In this document: positions 1-12,390 of the stretch, in pieces
Position numbering within the stretch: position 1 is the first letter of the stretch
How the letters are laid out: the number at the start of each line of letters is the position of its first letter
Source: Tubulanus polymorphus
Taxonomy: Eukaryota > Nemertea > Palaeonemertea > Tubulaniformes > Tubulanidae
Assembly: GCF_964204645.1 (NCBI RefSeq)
Contig: NC_134036.1
Span: 2,965,501-3,029,500, forward strand
Length of the DNA: 64,000 nt
Reading direction: 5' to 3'
Position numbers and translations under genes: made by a program
The notes under the pieces: model-generated
The model's database searches: none
Told to the model about the DNA's origin: nothing
The model's input: only the letters and a program-made list of their open reading frames with translations

Positions 1-262
1 CGATCAGCTTTTGAAAATGCGCTGATAAAATGTCTAATATCTGGTGTTTGTAGTTCATTTTCAATTGAAAATGTCTTAAGTGAAGCACAGAACACATGTG
101 AAGTGTGGATGACCAATTTTTGGAAAGTGTGCTAATAAAATGTCTAATATCTGGTGTTTGTAGTTCATTTTCGATTAGAAATTTCTCAGGTGAAGTGTGG
201 ATGACCAGTTTTTGAAAGTGTGCTGATATATGTCCAATATTTGGTGTATGTAGTATATTTTC
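1..262 (+). repeat. Tandem repeat, about 90-110 bp units
   Basis: About two and a half imperfect units. The landmark TCTAATATCTGGTGTTTGTAG recurs near 32, 141 and, degraded, near 229, each followed by a TTCATTTTCAATT block. It lies in the intron left of the first receptor exon in this window. The same family recurs in reverse orientation at 55,190-55,690. Confidence 0.75.
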
Positions 263-403
263 AATTATGCATATTAGGAAGAATGATAATCATGTTTCGA
301 ATGTCTATGGTGCAGGGACCACACTATAGGGTATGGGTGCCTGCATTGACAAATCTCAAAGCTTAGCCAAATATTCTATCGTGTTTTTTTTCTATCATTC
401 TAG

Positions 404-3400
404 GTCAGCTCAATAATTTTCCGTACCTGGTTCGTCTATTGCCCTCCGATATTCTGCAGAGCATGGCTCTAGTTGATCTGGTGAAATATTTCGGCTGGAA
501 GAAAATGGCCATCATCACCTCTAATTCCGACTACGGTAAGCGAGGATGATTTTCGATGGATAAGTTTGAAAGACTTGTATGTTATAATGTAATTGAAATC
601 ATAATTTTATGGTCACAATCCTAGATTAAGAGTGTAACAATCTCGGATTGATAGGTCTTGATTGATAGGATTGATATTCTCTATACTTGTACTGTAACAA
701 TTATGCTGATTCGAATAGAAAAATTAAGCTAAATTCAACGTCAACATTGACAATAAAGCTAGATCGTAGACATCTTTTCTAACTTGTTTCTGTTATGAAA
801 TTGTCGATTGATAGTTTTGTATTATAGGTACGAATGGTCTGGTGCGGTTTCAGGCCGAAGCTGGCAAACTAGAATGGAGAATAGTAGGTGTACAACAGTT
901 TAGCGTAACTAACAACGCATCGCAGGTCGATGCAAGAACCCAACTGTTAAACATTAGGTCAACCGGTAAGCTGCCTTCGAATCTTTCTCGGGAAGATTCT
1001 CAACCGGTACGATCCCAAATTAGGTTTCACGTCAAATAAAGGCATGATATTCATGTTTTCCAGGCGTCAGAGTTGTGATATTGAATTGTCTGGCTGTTTT
1101 CGGATCGGTGGTGTTAAAACAAGCCCGTGATCTTGGTATGACATCAGCTGGATGGGCGTGGATCGTTACTGATGGAATGACCGGTTCTGTAAGTGCACAT
1201 TCAGACCCCACTAGTATAAAGCTACAAAATTGATACCATGTTTCTCATTTCTTTTGAGCTTAAAAGTTGTCTACCCTGTACATAACTTTAAAAAAGAAAC
1301 ATGAACAGGCTAACCATAACAGACCCGACATATAGAAATAAGCTGATTACAAACTTGGATCCACCCTGAATTTTGTTCCCGAATGTCAACAGATCACAAT
1401 TGATCTAAAACTGGCAAATAACAAATTTGCATGCCGTGATAGATGGTTTCTTATATATTCTTCATACCGAAATTTTTTTGGTCCCTAAATACATATTTTT
1501 TTCGAACAGGAAACGTTGATCGAATCGTTTCCAGTACCGGATTTTCTACAAGGTCTGATCGGCACAGCACCGGTTAACGGACTAGGCGCGCTGACCGACT
1601 TTAAGGACGAATGGATGAGTTTAAACACGACTGAGTATCCCGGTGCTGGACACGAGATGGATGTGAGTATATGTGGAAAGATCTCGTAGCCCCTTCTCCG
1701 GATTTCCCGTTTCATCTACATACTTCAATAGTGAAAAGACGCTCGAAATTGAGCTAGATATGACTTTAGTTTGGTCAAATGATCATTGGTAGCAGTTCAA
1801 CTTGTCTGAACTCATTTTATCATCGAGTCCAACTTACCCACTTTTATTGGTCTTATTGGCATTAAAAACTGATTTGGAAATATTTCCATTGTTGTGTCGG
1901 ATGATCAAATCCCTGGCCGGATAGACTATTAACTTGTCTCACCAATTCCGCTTAAAATATTTCTACTTCAGGTCTATGCTAGTAGTATTGCCGATGCTGT
2001 ATTAACGTTTGCGTACGCCGCTGGTGCCATGTTCAACAATAGTATCTATTCTAACGTTACTTCCGTATCTCTCAACTGCGACAGTATCTCCGACCCTCCG
2101 TGGCCTTACGGGCAGATAATGTTAGATTACATATTACAAGTAGGTTCAAACGAGTCTTAATACTTTGACGCTGATGTCGAAATTTGGTCGGAAAAGTTTA
2201 AAGAATGTCTCGAGAATTAGACGCGATTATTGTATATTTGTTTTAGGTGAACGAAGACGCAGTTATGGATAGACTGCAGTTCGGTACGAATCAAGAACCG
2301 CTTCATCCGAAATTCGAAATCGTCAACATGAAGCCATACGGCTGGCAAAAGGTGCTACACATCTCGAAAGTCTTTTCAAACTGGTCAAATACCTTTTCTC
2401 CACGGTTGAAAATAATTCTAAATGTAGATGTATTTGCAAATGCCTCTTGAAAATGTTTTCTCGGATTTGGTTGCCTCATGAATAACTTTTCTACAATTTG
2501 GCTGCATTATTTTTGTAAAGACCTTCGAGGAATATATCTGAGAAGAATTTACATAATTACTTATGCCTTTGCAAAAAGCCTTTTTCAGTTTGTAACATAC
2601 TAACTATTTTCTCATCCTTCTTTTCGTCTATTCAGGTCGGGAGATGGAACAAAACGCACAGTCTGGAGATGACGCTTCCCGACAACATCACCTTGTTCGG
2701 AGGTCGGTCGAATATCGTCGATTACGTCACCGAACTGGCGAATAAAACGTTGCGTATCGTGACGATCGTCGAGAAACCGTTCGTGATGCCGATCAGAACT
2801 CCTGCTAACCCGCTAGACGTGCAGCCCGACGAAGTGGAAGGTTTATATCAATTAAACATATTTTAATATATTACTTAAGATTGCGTTCGTGTGATACGTG
2901 AAAGTTACAGCATTGTTTTTCTATTGAATATGTACATTAGAACGAAACTATGTACCAGATACTGTCGTCGTAAAGAATTGGGCATTGAAATTTGGTGTGG
3001 TAGTCAATCATTGTATGAACTGACGTAACGGCTATAAACGGTTATGAAAATGTTCGTGGTAGGGGGAATACGAAAGGCCAACGATCTGTAAAGCAGTTTC
3101 AAAGCATTGCTGCTAAACTATTGAATTAAGTCAAATTACAGATCGCCGATATAAATGAGAATCCCCGTTTCACAAAGCAATATTAGTAAACAATATCGCC
3201 TTCTATCACTACAAATAAAAAACAGCATTGCTGCCGCTGTTACTAATGAATCTGTTACGTTCTAAAATCGTCAGTACTATTTCTATTTTATTAGTCTGTT
3301 CTTAATAGTCACTTTATTCCTTGAGCCACACGATATCAGTTGTTTCGGATTGTTGAGATGCTTCAACTAGGATAACTACTCAAAATCATACAGTATTAGC

Positions 3401-6400
3401 AGCGATGACTAGATCCATTAATCTTCCGATGACATTTCCGAATCTCCCTTGGAAAGACGCTAGAATTGAATGAATTCAATTCGATTGCAGCCCTTGAAAA
3501 GCCGTGAAATCAAATTAATCAAGTCGTTTCAATAAATCTAAGTGAAATCCTTACCCCGGGAGATCATTGGTAGATAACACATCAAACGGCTTTTATTCGT
3601 TACTGATGTAAAAGCGAGTTTGGAAATATTTTAATCCTATATCACACAGTGAGGGCTCACGGGAGCCTTTTAATCTATGTCCATGTTGCCGATGTTGTTG
3701 TTTCAGGCTACGTGATCGATTTGTTGAAGAACATGTCTGGATCGATCGGGTTTAAATATCAGTTGTACCTGATTCCTGATGGACAATTCGGAGCTAAAGA
3801 CGAAGTGACGAAACAGTGGAACGGTATGGTGAAAGAGTTAGTCGATCGGGTAAGTATTAGACATCCACCGATTAACGTTTCGGCCAGATTTTGAGCATAT
3901 AGTTAGCCGGTTATATTGGTAAAGATAATAGTAGAATCCCACAATAAAAGAAGTAATGTCTAAAAAAAAGTTTATTGAAATAATAGAAATATTTCGGGTA
4001 GTAACAACCAAAAATGAAGACATTTTTAGACTGAAGAAGGGTGGTAGCAACCACCTGAAATATTTCTAATATTTTGATAAACTGTTTAGACATTTCTTCA
4101 TTTATTGTGGGATTTCACTATTATCGTTTTATCACGGATGTTGTGAGCTAAAAATGATTTATTGGTAAAGATGCTTCATTCTAAAGAGTACAAATTTTTA
4201 CTCTTTTTTTCTTCTTCAGAGAGCTGATTTAGCTGCAGCGTCGTTCACTATAAACAAAATTCGAGAAACAGATATCGATTTCACGAAACCTTACCTGGAC
4301 CTGGGAACGCGTTTCATTATGAAGGTATGTGAAAACTCTGTAACGATTTTATTGACATCATCAGATCAATCAAGTCATTGGAGAATGCATTTAGATATAT
4401 TAATATATGTAGAAAGGGATGGAGGCAGCCATCTTTTCTGCCTTTCTCCACACGTCCTCAGTTCTGGTGGTCTAATGGAGGAATTAATTGAAGGAAGCCA
4501 TCCATTCAGGATATATCGTCAAAGAATTTATGGAAGCATTTATATTTTCTAGAGATTGGGGTTTCCTTTAGCTTAAACTTTTTATTCCAATAGCGACTAG
4601 TAAATTGAATCGGAGATAGAAATTGGGAATCGAAAAATAGCTACGTCTTTAGTAATGTGACTTTATAAAACTAGATTTGACTTCTTATCTGTTTCCAGAA
4701 AGTCGACCCTGATCCGATCAGCCCGTGGAGGTTCCTTCGACCGTTCAACACGGAAGTCTATCTGTGGATTTTGGGGACTGGTTTTTTTGTGGCGATCATG
4801 GTGTCACTGTTTAATAAACTCAGTCCGTACGATCACCACGGTGGTTTCGTATATAACGATCACTCTGAGATCAGGTTCGTCAGGAGGATGATTGTATTCG
4901 ATGCATTGAAGAATTTAATACAGAATACTTTTACGTTCGTTGTTTTCAAATCATTGGACCTTTTTTTACATTTTCATCTTTATGTGCAACTTCTATTGTC
5001 TTTGATGCATTGAAGAACATTTGATATCGAACATTTGAAGTTTTCGTCATTTTCATCATGATTTTTGCGATACCATTTTTGCCCAATTCTCAAAACGATA
5101 TCGTTGTATTTCATTGCAGAAGTCAGCGCGAGATAGTGAAGTATAAGAAAGAAAAGAGGCGAGCTTTGCGTGCGCTGAATTTTAGTAACGCTTTATGGTT
5201 TTCTGTTGGATCACTTTTACAGCAAGGCGGTGATGAAAATCCCAACTCACTTTCAGGTACATATATATTCAGGCTCCAAGTATCTGAAAATTGTTTCATA
5301 TTTTCCAATCTAAGCTTTTGTAAAAGGATACCTTGTTTCTCCTAATTGGCCGGGTCACTTTTGTAAATTGCAATAAAATTTGTAGCCAGTTCATTTCTAT
5401 AACTGCTGGGTCTTTTTTTAGCTTGATCATGAAATGAACAGGGTAGAGGGGTCTACTTTTAAACTCAGCAGAAAGGAGAAACAAGTTAGCAATTTCTTTA
5501 GCCTAATCGGATGTATTCTGTAATTTCAGCTCGGATCCCTACCATTCTCTGGTGGTTAGGAATCATGATATTCGTGGCGACTTACACGGCGAACTTGGCC
5601 GCGTTTCTGACCGCAAGTCGGCTGGACAATACTATCAACTCTGTCGAAGATCTTGGCTCGCAGACGATAGTTAAATACGGTAAAATTGCAATACATGTGA
5701 AATCCGTTGATTGATAAAGAAAATAAAATAAATACGATTCTGTAAAAATATGGCGGATCCTCATGTAGTATTTTCATTTGACAGGCACAGTTACAAACAG
5801 CGCACCGTTCGTTTACTTCAAAGATTCGAACATTACTTTATTCAAACAAATGAAAGAATTCATGATCAACAAGAAGACATTGGTGAAGTCATCGGATGTG
5901 GGAGTTGAGTTGGTACGTCATCTACCTCTGTACAGTAGCATACATCATCATTTGATACAAATCATCTTCACACAACTCATCCTGTCATGTGGCATGTGTT
6001 CTTGATTTCCTTGTCTTCTTTTATCTTTTTATATCAACCTTTATTTCACACAGAGTAAATAAACTCATGCTTGCTGAAGTCCAAAGGACATTATTAGCAA
6101 TACATAGAAAGAATTATGTATGTTATGTAATTGATGAAATGTTGTTACTTAGATTACAAGAATCTACATTTGAATGATATAACAGATATTTATAGCAAGG
6201 AACTTTCTTGACTTCTTGGCTTGATTGTTATGAGCCATTACAAAGTGACCTGTCTATAGAAATTGATATGTCCTCTTTCAACTTTTCACATGAGGTTTTG
6301 AATCTGAATTGAGCAGATTGACAAGTTGTCGGCCATGGTACAGTACCGACATTTGGACATATTGACGTTTCTTATACCATGTGGGGTGTGCTTGTGTCAG

Positions 6401-8800
6401 AATTAAGTTGTAGGTGCTGGGATAGTTAAACTACAACGACAATCAATTACTGACGAAAGATCAACGTTGGTTATGCATCGTTATTACTGATTACTGTAGG
6501 ATGCAAGTGGTCAAGGGAGAACATTTTATTTGGAAATTGAAAAGTAGCTCTGGATTATCTGGTATAGTTACAGGTACATTACTTTCTGTTTCAGACACGT
6601 ACTAGCGATTACGCGTTCATCTGGGATTCGGCCGTTCTCGATTACGTCGTCGAACAGCAGCCGTGCAATCTGAAAAGTGTCGGTCGTCTGTTCGGTAAAA
6701 TCGGATACGGATTTGGGCTGCAGAAAAACTCGCCGTACACGGAAATACTTTCCGGTCATATACTGCGTCTCAGAGAGATTGGCTTCATGGAAAAATTGCA
6801 ACGTAAATGGTAAGTAAGATAAAATCCCACTATTTACAGATTAAAAGAATTTAAAAACCAGAATTTATTTATTAAATCTAAAATATTTAAAAGACACGAC
6901 GTTTCGATCTCACCCTAGAGATCATCGTCAGGTGTGCAATGACGATGATCTCTAGGGTGAGATCGAAACGTCGTGTCTTTTAAATATTTTAGATTTAATA
7001 AATAAATTCTGGTTTTTGAATTCTTTTAATCTGTAAATAGTGGGATTTTATCTTATTATCCGTTCACCACGTTTGAGTGTGGTCATCGTTCTAAATGGTA
7101 AGTGTTGTGTGTAGTCAGAGGACACAGACATTGTTCCTACTCCAGGTAACCAGGCCTTGCAGCCAAGTGACTACGCCATATCAATTGTCATTAAATAAGC
7201 AATATGTGATAACACAAAAGATCCTCGAAGTTTGTATACGCTAACTGTTTTTTGAGGTATGGCAAATATTCGGCATAGTCTATGACGTTACGTGCAAAAC
7301 TTTACAAAAACGTACAAGATATCATAGGTACTGTTTAGCCCATTGGTATCAAGAAGGCAAATACACTTGTTGCTATTATGTGCTACATTCTCTAGGTATG
7401 TGGAGCGTGGTGAATGTGCTAAACCGGAGGATTCGGCGACTATTACACAAGAGATCACAACAGCTGGAGGACAAATCGGTGTAGAACACATGCGTGGTGT
7501 ATTCTGGATTATCTACGTCGGTTTAGGGATCAGTGTACTGGTACTGGTGGCCGAGTGGATTCTAGCATCTCTATTCAGTATCGACAAAGAGGACCCAGAG
7601 GTAAGTCCTGTCATCGGGAAATCTTTGTATCTTCGTGTTTTCATTAAGAATCGTATGAAATCTAAAAACTGAGCTCCAAAGTTATAGACAAATATATGTC
7701 GTTGGGTTATTGCCATCTTTGTGTTTCGATTAAGATTCATATCAACATCGACAACTGAACACGAGTTCTCGTCCAATAGTTGCAAAATATCACGCGTTGG
7801 GTCATTTCAATGTCCAAAAACCATTCCGACTTTACCATGATAATGTCTGTACTACTTAATGGCTTAAGTGCATCCGCTCATGTACTTCTGGTTCCAGAGA
7901 TGCTGGAAAGCCAAGCATTTGCTTTGCTTACCAACCGTTCTTTTAGAGATTTTACTTTGGTTTTTCATCTAATAATGAGTATAAATAATCGGGGATGGTG
8001 ATTCTGAACATGGAACTTCTAGGACATCCTTGTTTTTCTCAGTTGACCATATCACACCAAGGAACTTGATGTATATATTTCACTCATCTGTGTCTCTACA
8101 TTCCTTGTTGTTCTCGGTATAGTTGAGCTAGACGAATTTTTTGGCAATTTCTTTTATACAATCTTTTTAGAAACCTCATTCGTTTTGCGAAGCGATCTCG
8201 AAACGTCTGAATCTGATGATCGCTGATATGAAAACGGACTGGTTACCGGCTTATTGTAGATCGTCGTGTTGTGGCGCGAAGGTCGACGCTGAAATACCCA
8301 TCCGTTCTTCCGGTCTGGTCGTCGGTGACGTCAATCAGCGCCGGCCCAGTAACAGCTCGTTCCCGATGAGTTATTTCGCTAAACGAAAAGCGTCCTCAGG
8401 CGGCAGTGAGGTGCTTCGCGAGAAGGGATTTTCGAGTATCGGTAAGCACGATTCGACCGATACGTTTTTGTCGGTATTGAGTTCGGCTGATGTGATTGTC
8501 GGAACCGGAAAGGCGTCATACGGAGCCGGCGGTCGATCGTTGCAGACTATCGGTTCCGAATACTCGAACGGAAGTGTGTACACGATACCGCTAGAAACGC
8601 CAACGCCCTCTATTGACGACAAACTGAATCTTAAAATCACCGCCGGTCGAGTTGAGGAGTACAAAACAGACGACGATTCGGCGTCGAACGGGGTTGGTGT
8701 ACCCCATCGCACAACCGCGCCCTCTAGTGTCGATAGCGATATGGACGTTTCACTTAACAGTACTATACATTTACCACCCGACGATGTGGTTGACATCTAA
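404..8800 (+). CDS. Ionotropic glutamate receptor subunit, 3' part (NMDA GluN1/epsilon-like)
   Basis: Ligand-gated cation channel subunit of the plasma membrane. Sixteen exons give about 970 residues: 404-535, 828-965, 1064-1188, 1510-1662, 1972-2139, 2247-2351, 2636-2840, 3707-3849, 4220-4324, 4699-4874, 5120-5256, 5530-5679, 5785-5912, 6595-6809, 7396-7600, 8171-8800. All junctions are GT-AG and in phase. The first exons encode the amino-terminal domain with several N-glycosylation sequons. Ligand-binding half S1 follows (RIVTIVEKPFV; PDGQFG; WNGMVKEL; the carboxylate-binding Arg in NKIRETDIDF). Then come M1 (LWILGTGFFVAIMV), pore loop NALWFSVGSLLQQGGD, M3 with the TYTANLAAFLT gate, S2 with FIWDSAVLDY, and M4 (FWIIYVGLGISVLVLVAEW). 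A Ser/Thr-rich tail of about 210 residues ends VVDI. The signal peptide and first exons lie outside the window. The S2 Trp-Asp-Ser is GluN1-like and suggests glycine or D-serine binding (inference). The Gln-Gln-Gly pore is AMPA/kainate-like, so an epsilon-class subunit is the main alternative to NMDA. Confidence 0.93.
1226..1362 (+). mobile_element. Inverted-repeat element (family M1), left part
   Basis: Partial copy of the roughly 200-bp M1 element, recognised by GATACC-TGTTTCTC, GAGCTTAAAAGTT, CTACCCTGTACAT and CATAACAGACCCG in the family order. The right terminal repeat is missing. It lies in a receptor intron. Confidence 0.6.
2841..3706 (+). other. Receptor intron, no recognisable content
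   Basis: An 866-bp intron splitting ligand-binding half S1. The donor is GTTTAT, weaker than its neighbours, and the acceptor is TGTTTCAG. Joining the flanking exons restores the family-typical Glu-Gly-Tyr-x-x-Asp-Leu-Leu, with Val where most subunits have Cys. I see no ORF or repeat of note inside. Confidence 0.6.
3918..4133. mobile_element. Imperfect fold-back element in receptor intron
   Basis: The left arm starts GATAATAGTAGAATCCCACA and the right arm ends TGTGGGATTTCACTATTATC. Internal pairs include AATATTTCGGGTAGTAACAACC with GGTGGTAGCAACCACCTGAAATATT. Arms of about 90 bp pair imperfectly around a short centre, the form of a non-autonomous inverted-repeat transposon. Confidence 0.7.
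5321..5506 (-). mobile_element. Inverted-repeat element M1
   Basis: Copy in reverse orientation inside the receptor intron between the pore exon and the M3 exon. It opens GATACCTTGTTTCTCCTAAT, carries GGCCGGGTCACTTTTGTAAA, and ends in a diverged AGAAACAAGTTAGC repeat and TTTAGCCTAA. Confidence 0.75.
6815..7055. mobile_element. Near-perfect fold-back element beside a splice donor
   Basis: Two 116-bp arms (6815-6930 and 6940-7055) are reverse complements with one mismatch that I can see, separated by nine bases (GGTGTGCAA). The element starts five bases after the receptor exon ends at 6809, so the donor GTAAG at 6810-6814 touches the left arm. High arm identity suggests recent insertion or ongoing gene conversion. 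It has no coding capacity. Confidence 0.88.
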
Positions 8801-9271
8801 CGCCTCCTGGTGTAGAAACTAGTGTCATATGATAGAATCGAAAGGCAATCTGTGAATTTTAAAAACAAATTGAACAAGCATAATCTGTATTTAATCGGGC
8901 AGGGCTGATTTTGGTCTTATTTAATGAACCTATGGTGGGAATATCAATAGCCACATAAATCCAAAGCTAAAATCCGCACCGAACTACATCAAGGGCCTTG
9001 GACTGCTCCATATCGAAAAATGAAAAATGCTCAAATATAATTATCTCGTAAAATGTCTAATGTATTTGATTATTTCTAATCTGTTTTTGTAGAGGTTAAT
9101 ATAGAAAAACGTGATTTGAATGTTCGTTGTCCGTTATAGAAAGTAAAATATTGAAAAAACACGTTTTAGCAATGTTACTACAATTATCTGATAAATCGAT
9201 GGTGGTCATACTGTTGTGCGTTCGCTTTCAGCTCGATGATCGTTTCATACAGATCGGTTTATACGGTCATG
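8801..9271. other. Receptor 3' flank, nothing else seen
   Basis: Sequence directly after the receptor stop codon. Part must be 3' untranslated region, but I see no clear AATAAA signal close to the stop, so the transcript end is not placed. No other exon is apparent. Confidence 0.4.
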
Positions 9272-9490
9272 AGGCTAAAAAGATTGATACCTTGTTTCTC
9301 AATTCTGCTTCAGCTTAAAAGTTGACCCGTCTCGCCGCCTATCTATCCCGTTACTTTAGAAAAAGTCATGATCAAGCTGATAATAACAGATCCGGTAGTC
9401 ATAGAAATGAACTTAATACAAATTCTATTCCAGTTTACAAAAGTGACCCGACCGATTAGAAGAAACAAGGTATCATTTTATTTGGCCTAA
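9272..9490 (+). mobile_element. Inverted-repeat element M1
   Basis: Full-length copy with both terminal repeats: left AGGCTAAAAAGATTGATACC and right AGAAACAAGGTATCATTTTA ending at GGCCTAA. The interior shows GAGCTTAAAAGTT[-like], a CTATC-CCGTTACTTTA block and AAAAGTGACCCGACCGATTA. Confidence 0.85.
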
Positions 9491-10559
9491 CGCCGCATTG
9501 GATCATTCTATTACACATAAAGCCCGGCCGCTATATACGTGACCGTCTATATGAAGGGTCAAGGTCACTTATATTTTGGTGCCTGTTAGTGGAATTCCCC
9601 GTCAAAATACGACAGAAGTGACGAAGTTTTAGCCTCTAAATCGCCGACCAACGTCGTTAAGCTTTTCATATCGGAATTGGTGGTATTGGGCACGTTCTGA
9701 AGGTTTCGGAGGACAGGATAATGTGGTAAATGAATGTGGTATGTCGCCAAAATGGTGCTGGAGTTTTCAGATCTGTGCTCAATGCGAAGTATGATGTCAA
9801 ATACAGTGTTTGCTTGCTTTACTACTTTTTCTAATGGATTAAACATTGAACTTGGCCTATTTTGGATTGTCAGCACGAACCATAGCTGCGAAAAAGACAG
9901 ATTACATTACATTGTTTATTTGTGAATGGATAAATATTGGATATAGCAAGGTCGTAGATGGACATGGATGCTGACTGAAAGTCATTAAACAATCATATAT
10001 TTGTGACAGTGGTAAATGACTCCGTAGTTGTAAGTAACTCTTTCGTTTCACACTTTCATGACTATCATCTTTTGTTAATCTTTCCAAAATTCGACTGTTG
10101 AAGTTCGATTAAAACCTCGCCATGTTTACTGGAGTTAGGTAGACTGGCTTTTTTCAAACCATCAATGCATCAAATATCATTGAAATCCGTGAAATTCGAT
10201 TTTAGTAGGGGAGCTGCCGGGTCCTCTCTTGCAAAGTTATAACAGTATTTGTTATCGCTTCAGTTTCAATTGCTGTATCTGTCAGAATTCTTCAACCATT
10301 AGACCTGTAGCTGTTGTCTTGAAAGTTTTATATCAATTTTTGTCCGATAGATTCTAAAAAGCGGGGTCGAAAAAATTCGTGTTGATTTTGTGAAATCAAG
10401 TTATACTTAATCTTTTTTCGATGTTTTATTCCAGGAAAAACTTTCAGGATTGAGCATTAATTCCTCAGAATTCATGCACTTTTCGATCGATGTAGGATCT
10501 CGATAGGTATGGATGGTGACGTCATGGTCTTTTGTCCAAATGCGGATATCTGTGAGTGT
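9491..10559. other. Intergenic, nothing recognised
   Basis: I see no convincing exon, RNA gene or repeat. Short open frames on both strands near 9,586-9,925 overlap each other and show no family signature. Confidence 0.4.
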
Positions 10560-10574
10560 TTACCGATCACAATC

Positions 10575-10860
10575 GGGCGGACCGGATGGCTTAGTCGGTC
10601 GGCGACTAGCGTGTCACCGCTGTGGCCCAGGTTCGAGTCTCGGAGGAGGCGGGTCAGGATGTGGCAATTGATCTCCGGTAAGCGGGCGAGTCGAGAGTAC
10701 TGTCCTCCCTGGAATGAGGTTGCTAATGCGTGAGTCCTACAAAATATCTGGCGTGGGGTAAATTATGTTTAATTCAGTCGTTTCTGGCTGAATTATTTAT
10801 TTATCCCACAATGCCGGTCCAGGTTGCGGAGTAATTCCCCCAGGGACCTTCGACTTTTTT
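10575..10860 (+). mobile_element. tRNA-derived SINE-like element
   Basis: A polymerase III promoter is visible: A box TGGCTTAGTCGG at 10,587-10,598 and B box GGTTCGAGTCT at 10,630-10,640, with tRNA-like spacing. About 200 bp of unrelated sequence follows, ending in a T run near 10,857. The surrounding sequence does not fold as an intact tRNA, so it is a retroposon head and not a tRNA gene. SINE identity is inferred from structure only. Confidence 0.65.
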
Positions 10861-12050
10861 ACAATATTAGTTTGTTATTTTAAGTTGATTGGTGAGGGTT
10901 TGGCCAAACTTTTTATTTTTCTTTATTCCTCAAAGAAATTGAAGAAAATCGCAGCATAAATTCCGTAGATCTTTATGAGTAGTTCGGTGATCAATCTTCA
11001 AGTTCATTTCTCAAGTGATGGAAAAAATTCAGTATTTTTTAAAATTCGCCGGATTCCAATCAGAGTAGATATGTACGCGGCGATGTCTGGTGAACGTGTG
11101 TATAAAATCGGCTAAAAACGACTATCCAATAGAGAATCACTCACTGGAGACTTGCCATACGCTCTACTACACAATAGTCCCGCGTGACTGCACAAACCCT
11201 CAAGCTAAATTCTAGATTCCTGAAGCAAAATTATTAAAAGAGTAAGATTGAGTTTATGATATAGTTCAAAAACAGACAAATTAGAGAGGAAATCTACTCT
11301 AAAGTTTGTTGGATAGCTTAGATAAAATTTCAGCATGAAACTTGAAGCTAAAATCGTCGCATTCGATATTTTATCTATAACGATATGTGTCCCTTGAATA
11401 GTGGAATTAAACTCGATGACCTGTGATCCCCATAGAAAATGTTTGGCACGAATTGAATGGTTCTCGAGGATTAGCGTCACGGACTTGGGCCTACCACAGA
11501 AATGCGCGATCGAGCCTTCTGATTGATCCATTTCGGTCGCCTCGATGATGCAACGTTGCTGATTGGTTGACGTAGGTATTAGAAGCGCGGTTCGAGCCGC
11601 CCGGTGCCAGTCCGAGAACTGATGTCCAGAGATGAAGGTCAACCAATAAGAGCTCTGCAACAAGGCGTGAAAAACGTGTGGCTTCAAGCGAACAACTTAG
11701 CGGCCGATGATGTTAGGACACCGAATAAGTACGCGATGATTGCAGCTGCTGGGACTGAGCAGATACCTGGCGGAACACAGACTGCTGATGCAACTGCTGC
11801 TGGTGCGATGTCGATTTCCAAATACAAGAGTATGGATAACTAAGAGAGATTGCTGATTTCATTTTGATCAGGTTAGGTATTTACAGCTTTTTCGCCTTGA
11901 ACCAGTTAGAACCGAGTTTGACACGATGAAAACATTTCCAAAATTCTCCAATTTGTTCAGCTGGATTAAAGTTTAGACATTGCTGTTATAACGAAAACCA
12001 AACCAAACCCAAATTGACATTCAGTTTATTTTATCTTTTTTTGAATTTGA
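10861..12050. other. Intergenic with an unassigned pair of overlapping ORFs
   Basis: Antisense open frames overlap here: up to 160 codons on the minus strand (11,205-11,687) and 79 codons on the plus strand (11,604-11,843). Neither has a recognisable domain, and the longer one lacks an ATG at its 5' end. I do not call a gene. The rest of the interval shows nothing. Confidence 0.3.
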
Positions 12051-12051
12051 C

Positions 12052-12390
12052 AGCAGCACCATCTTCAAACCTCGAGATGCAGACTCTACTCGGACTACAG
12101 CACCATCTTCAAACCTCGAGATGCAGACTCTACTCGGACTACAGCACCATCTTCAAACCTCGAGATGCAGACTCTACTCAAACTACAGCAACATCTTCAA
12201 ACCTCCAGACGCAGACTCTACTCCGACTACAGCAACGTCATCAAACCTCCAGACGCAGACTCCGACTGCAGCACCATCTTCAAACCTCAAGGCGCAGACT
12301 CCGACTACAGCACCACCTTCAAACCTCGAGATGCAGACTCTACTGACTACAGCACCATCTTCAAACCTCAAGGCGCACTCCAACTCCAAC
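12052..12390 (+). repeat. Minisatellite, 44-bp units decaying to shorter units
   Basis: CAGCACCATCTTCAAACCTC recurs at 12,054, 12,098 and 12,142, a 44-bp period. Diverged and shortened units continue to about 12,375. Open frames through the array are by-products of the repeat. Confidence 0.9.

Noticed and set aside
8371-8796. 141-codon minus-strand ORF
   Set aside because: It is the antisense shadow of the receptor's last exon.
10575-10650. tRNA gene
   Set aside because: A and B boxes are present but I see no complete acceptor and anticodon stems, and the downstream body fits a SINE.
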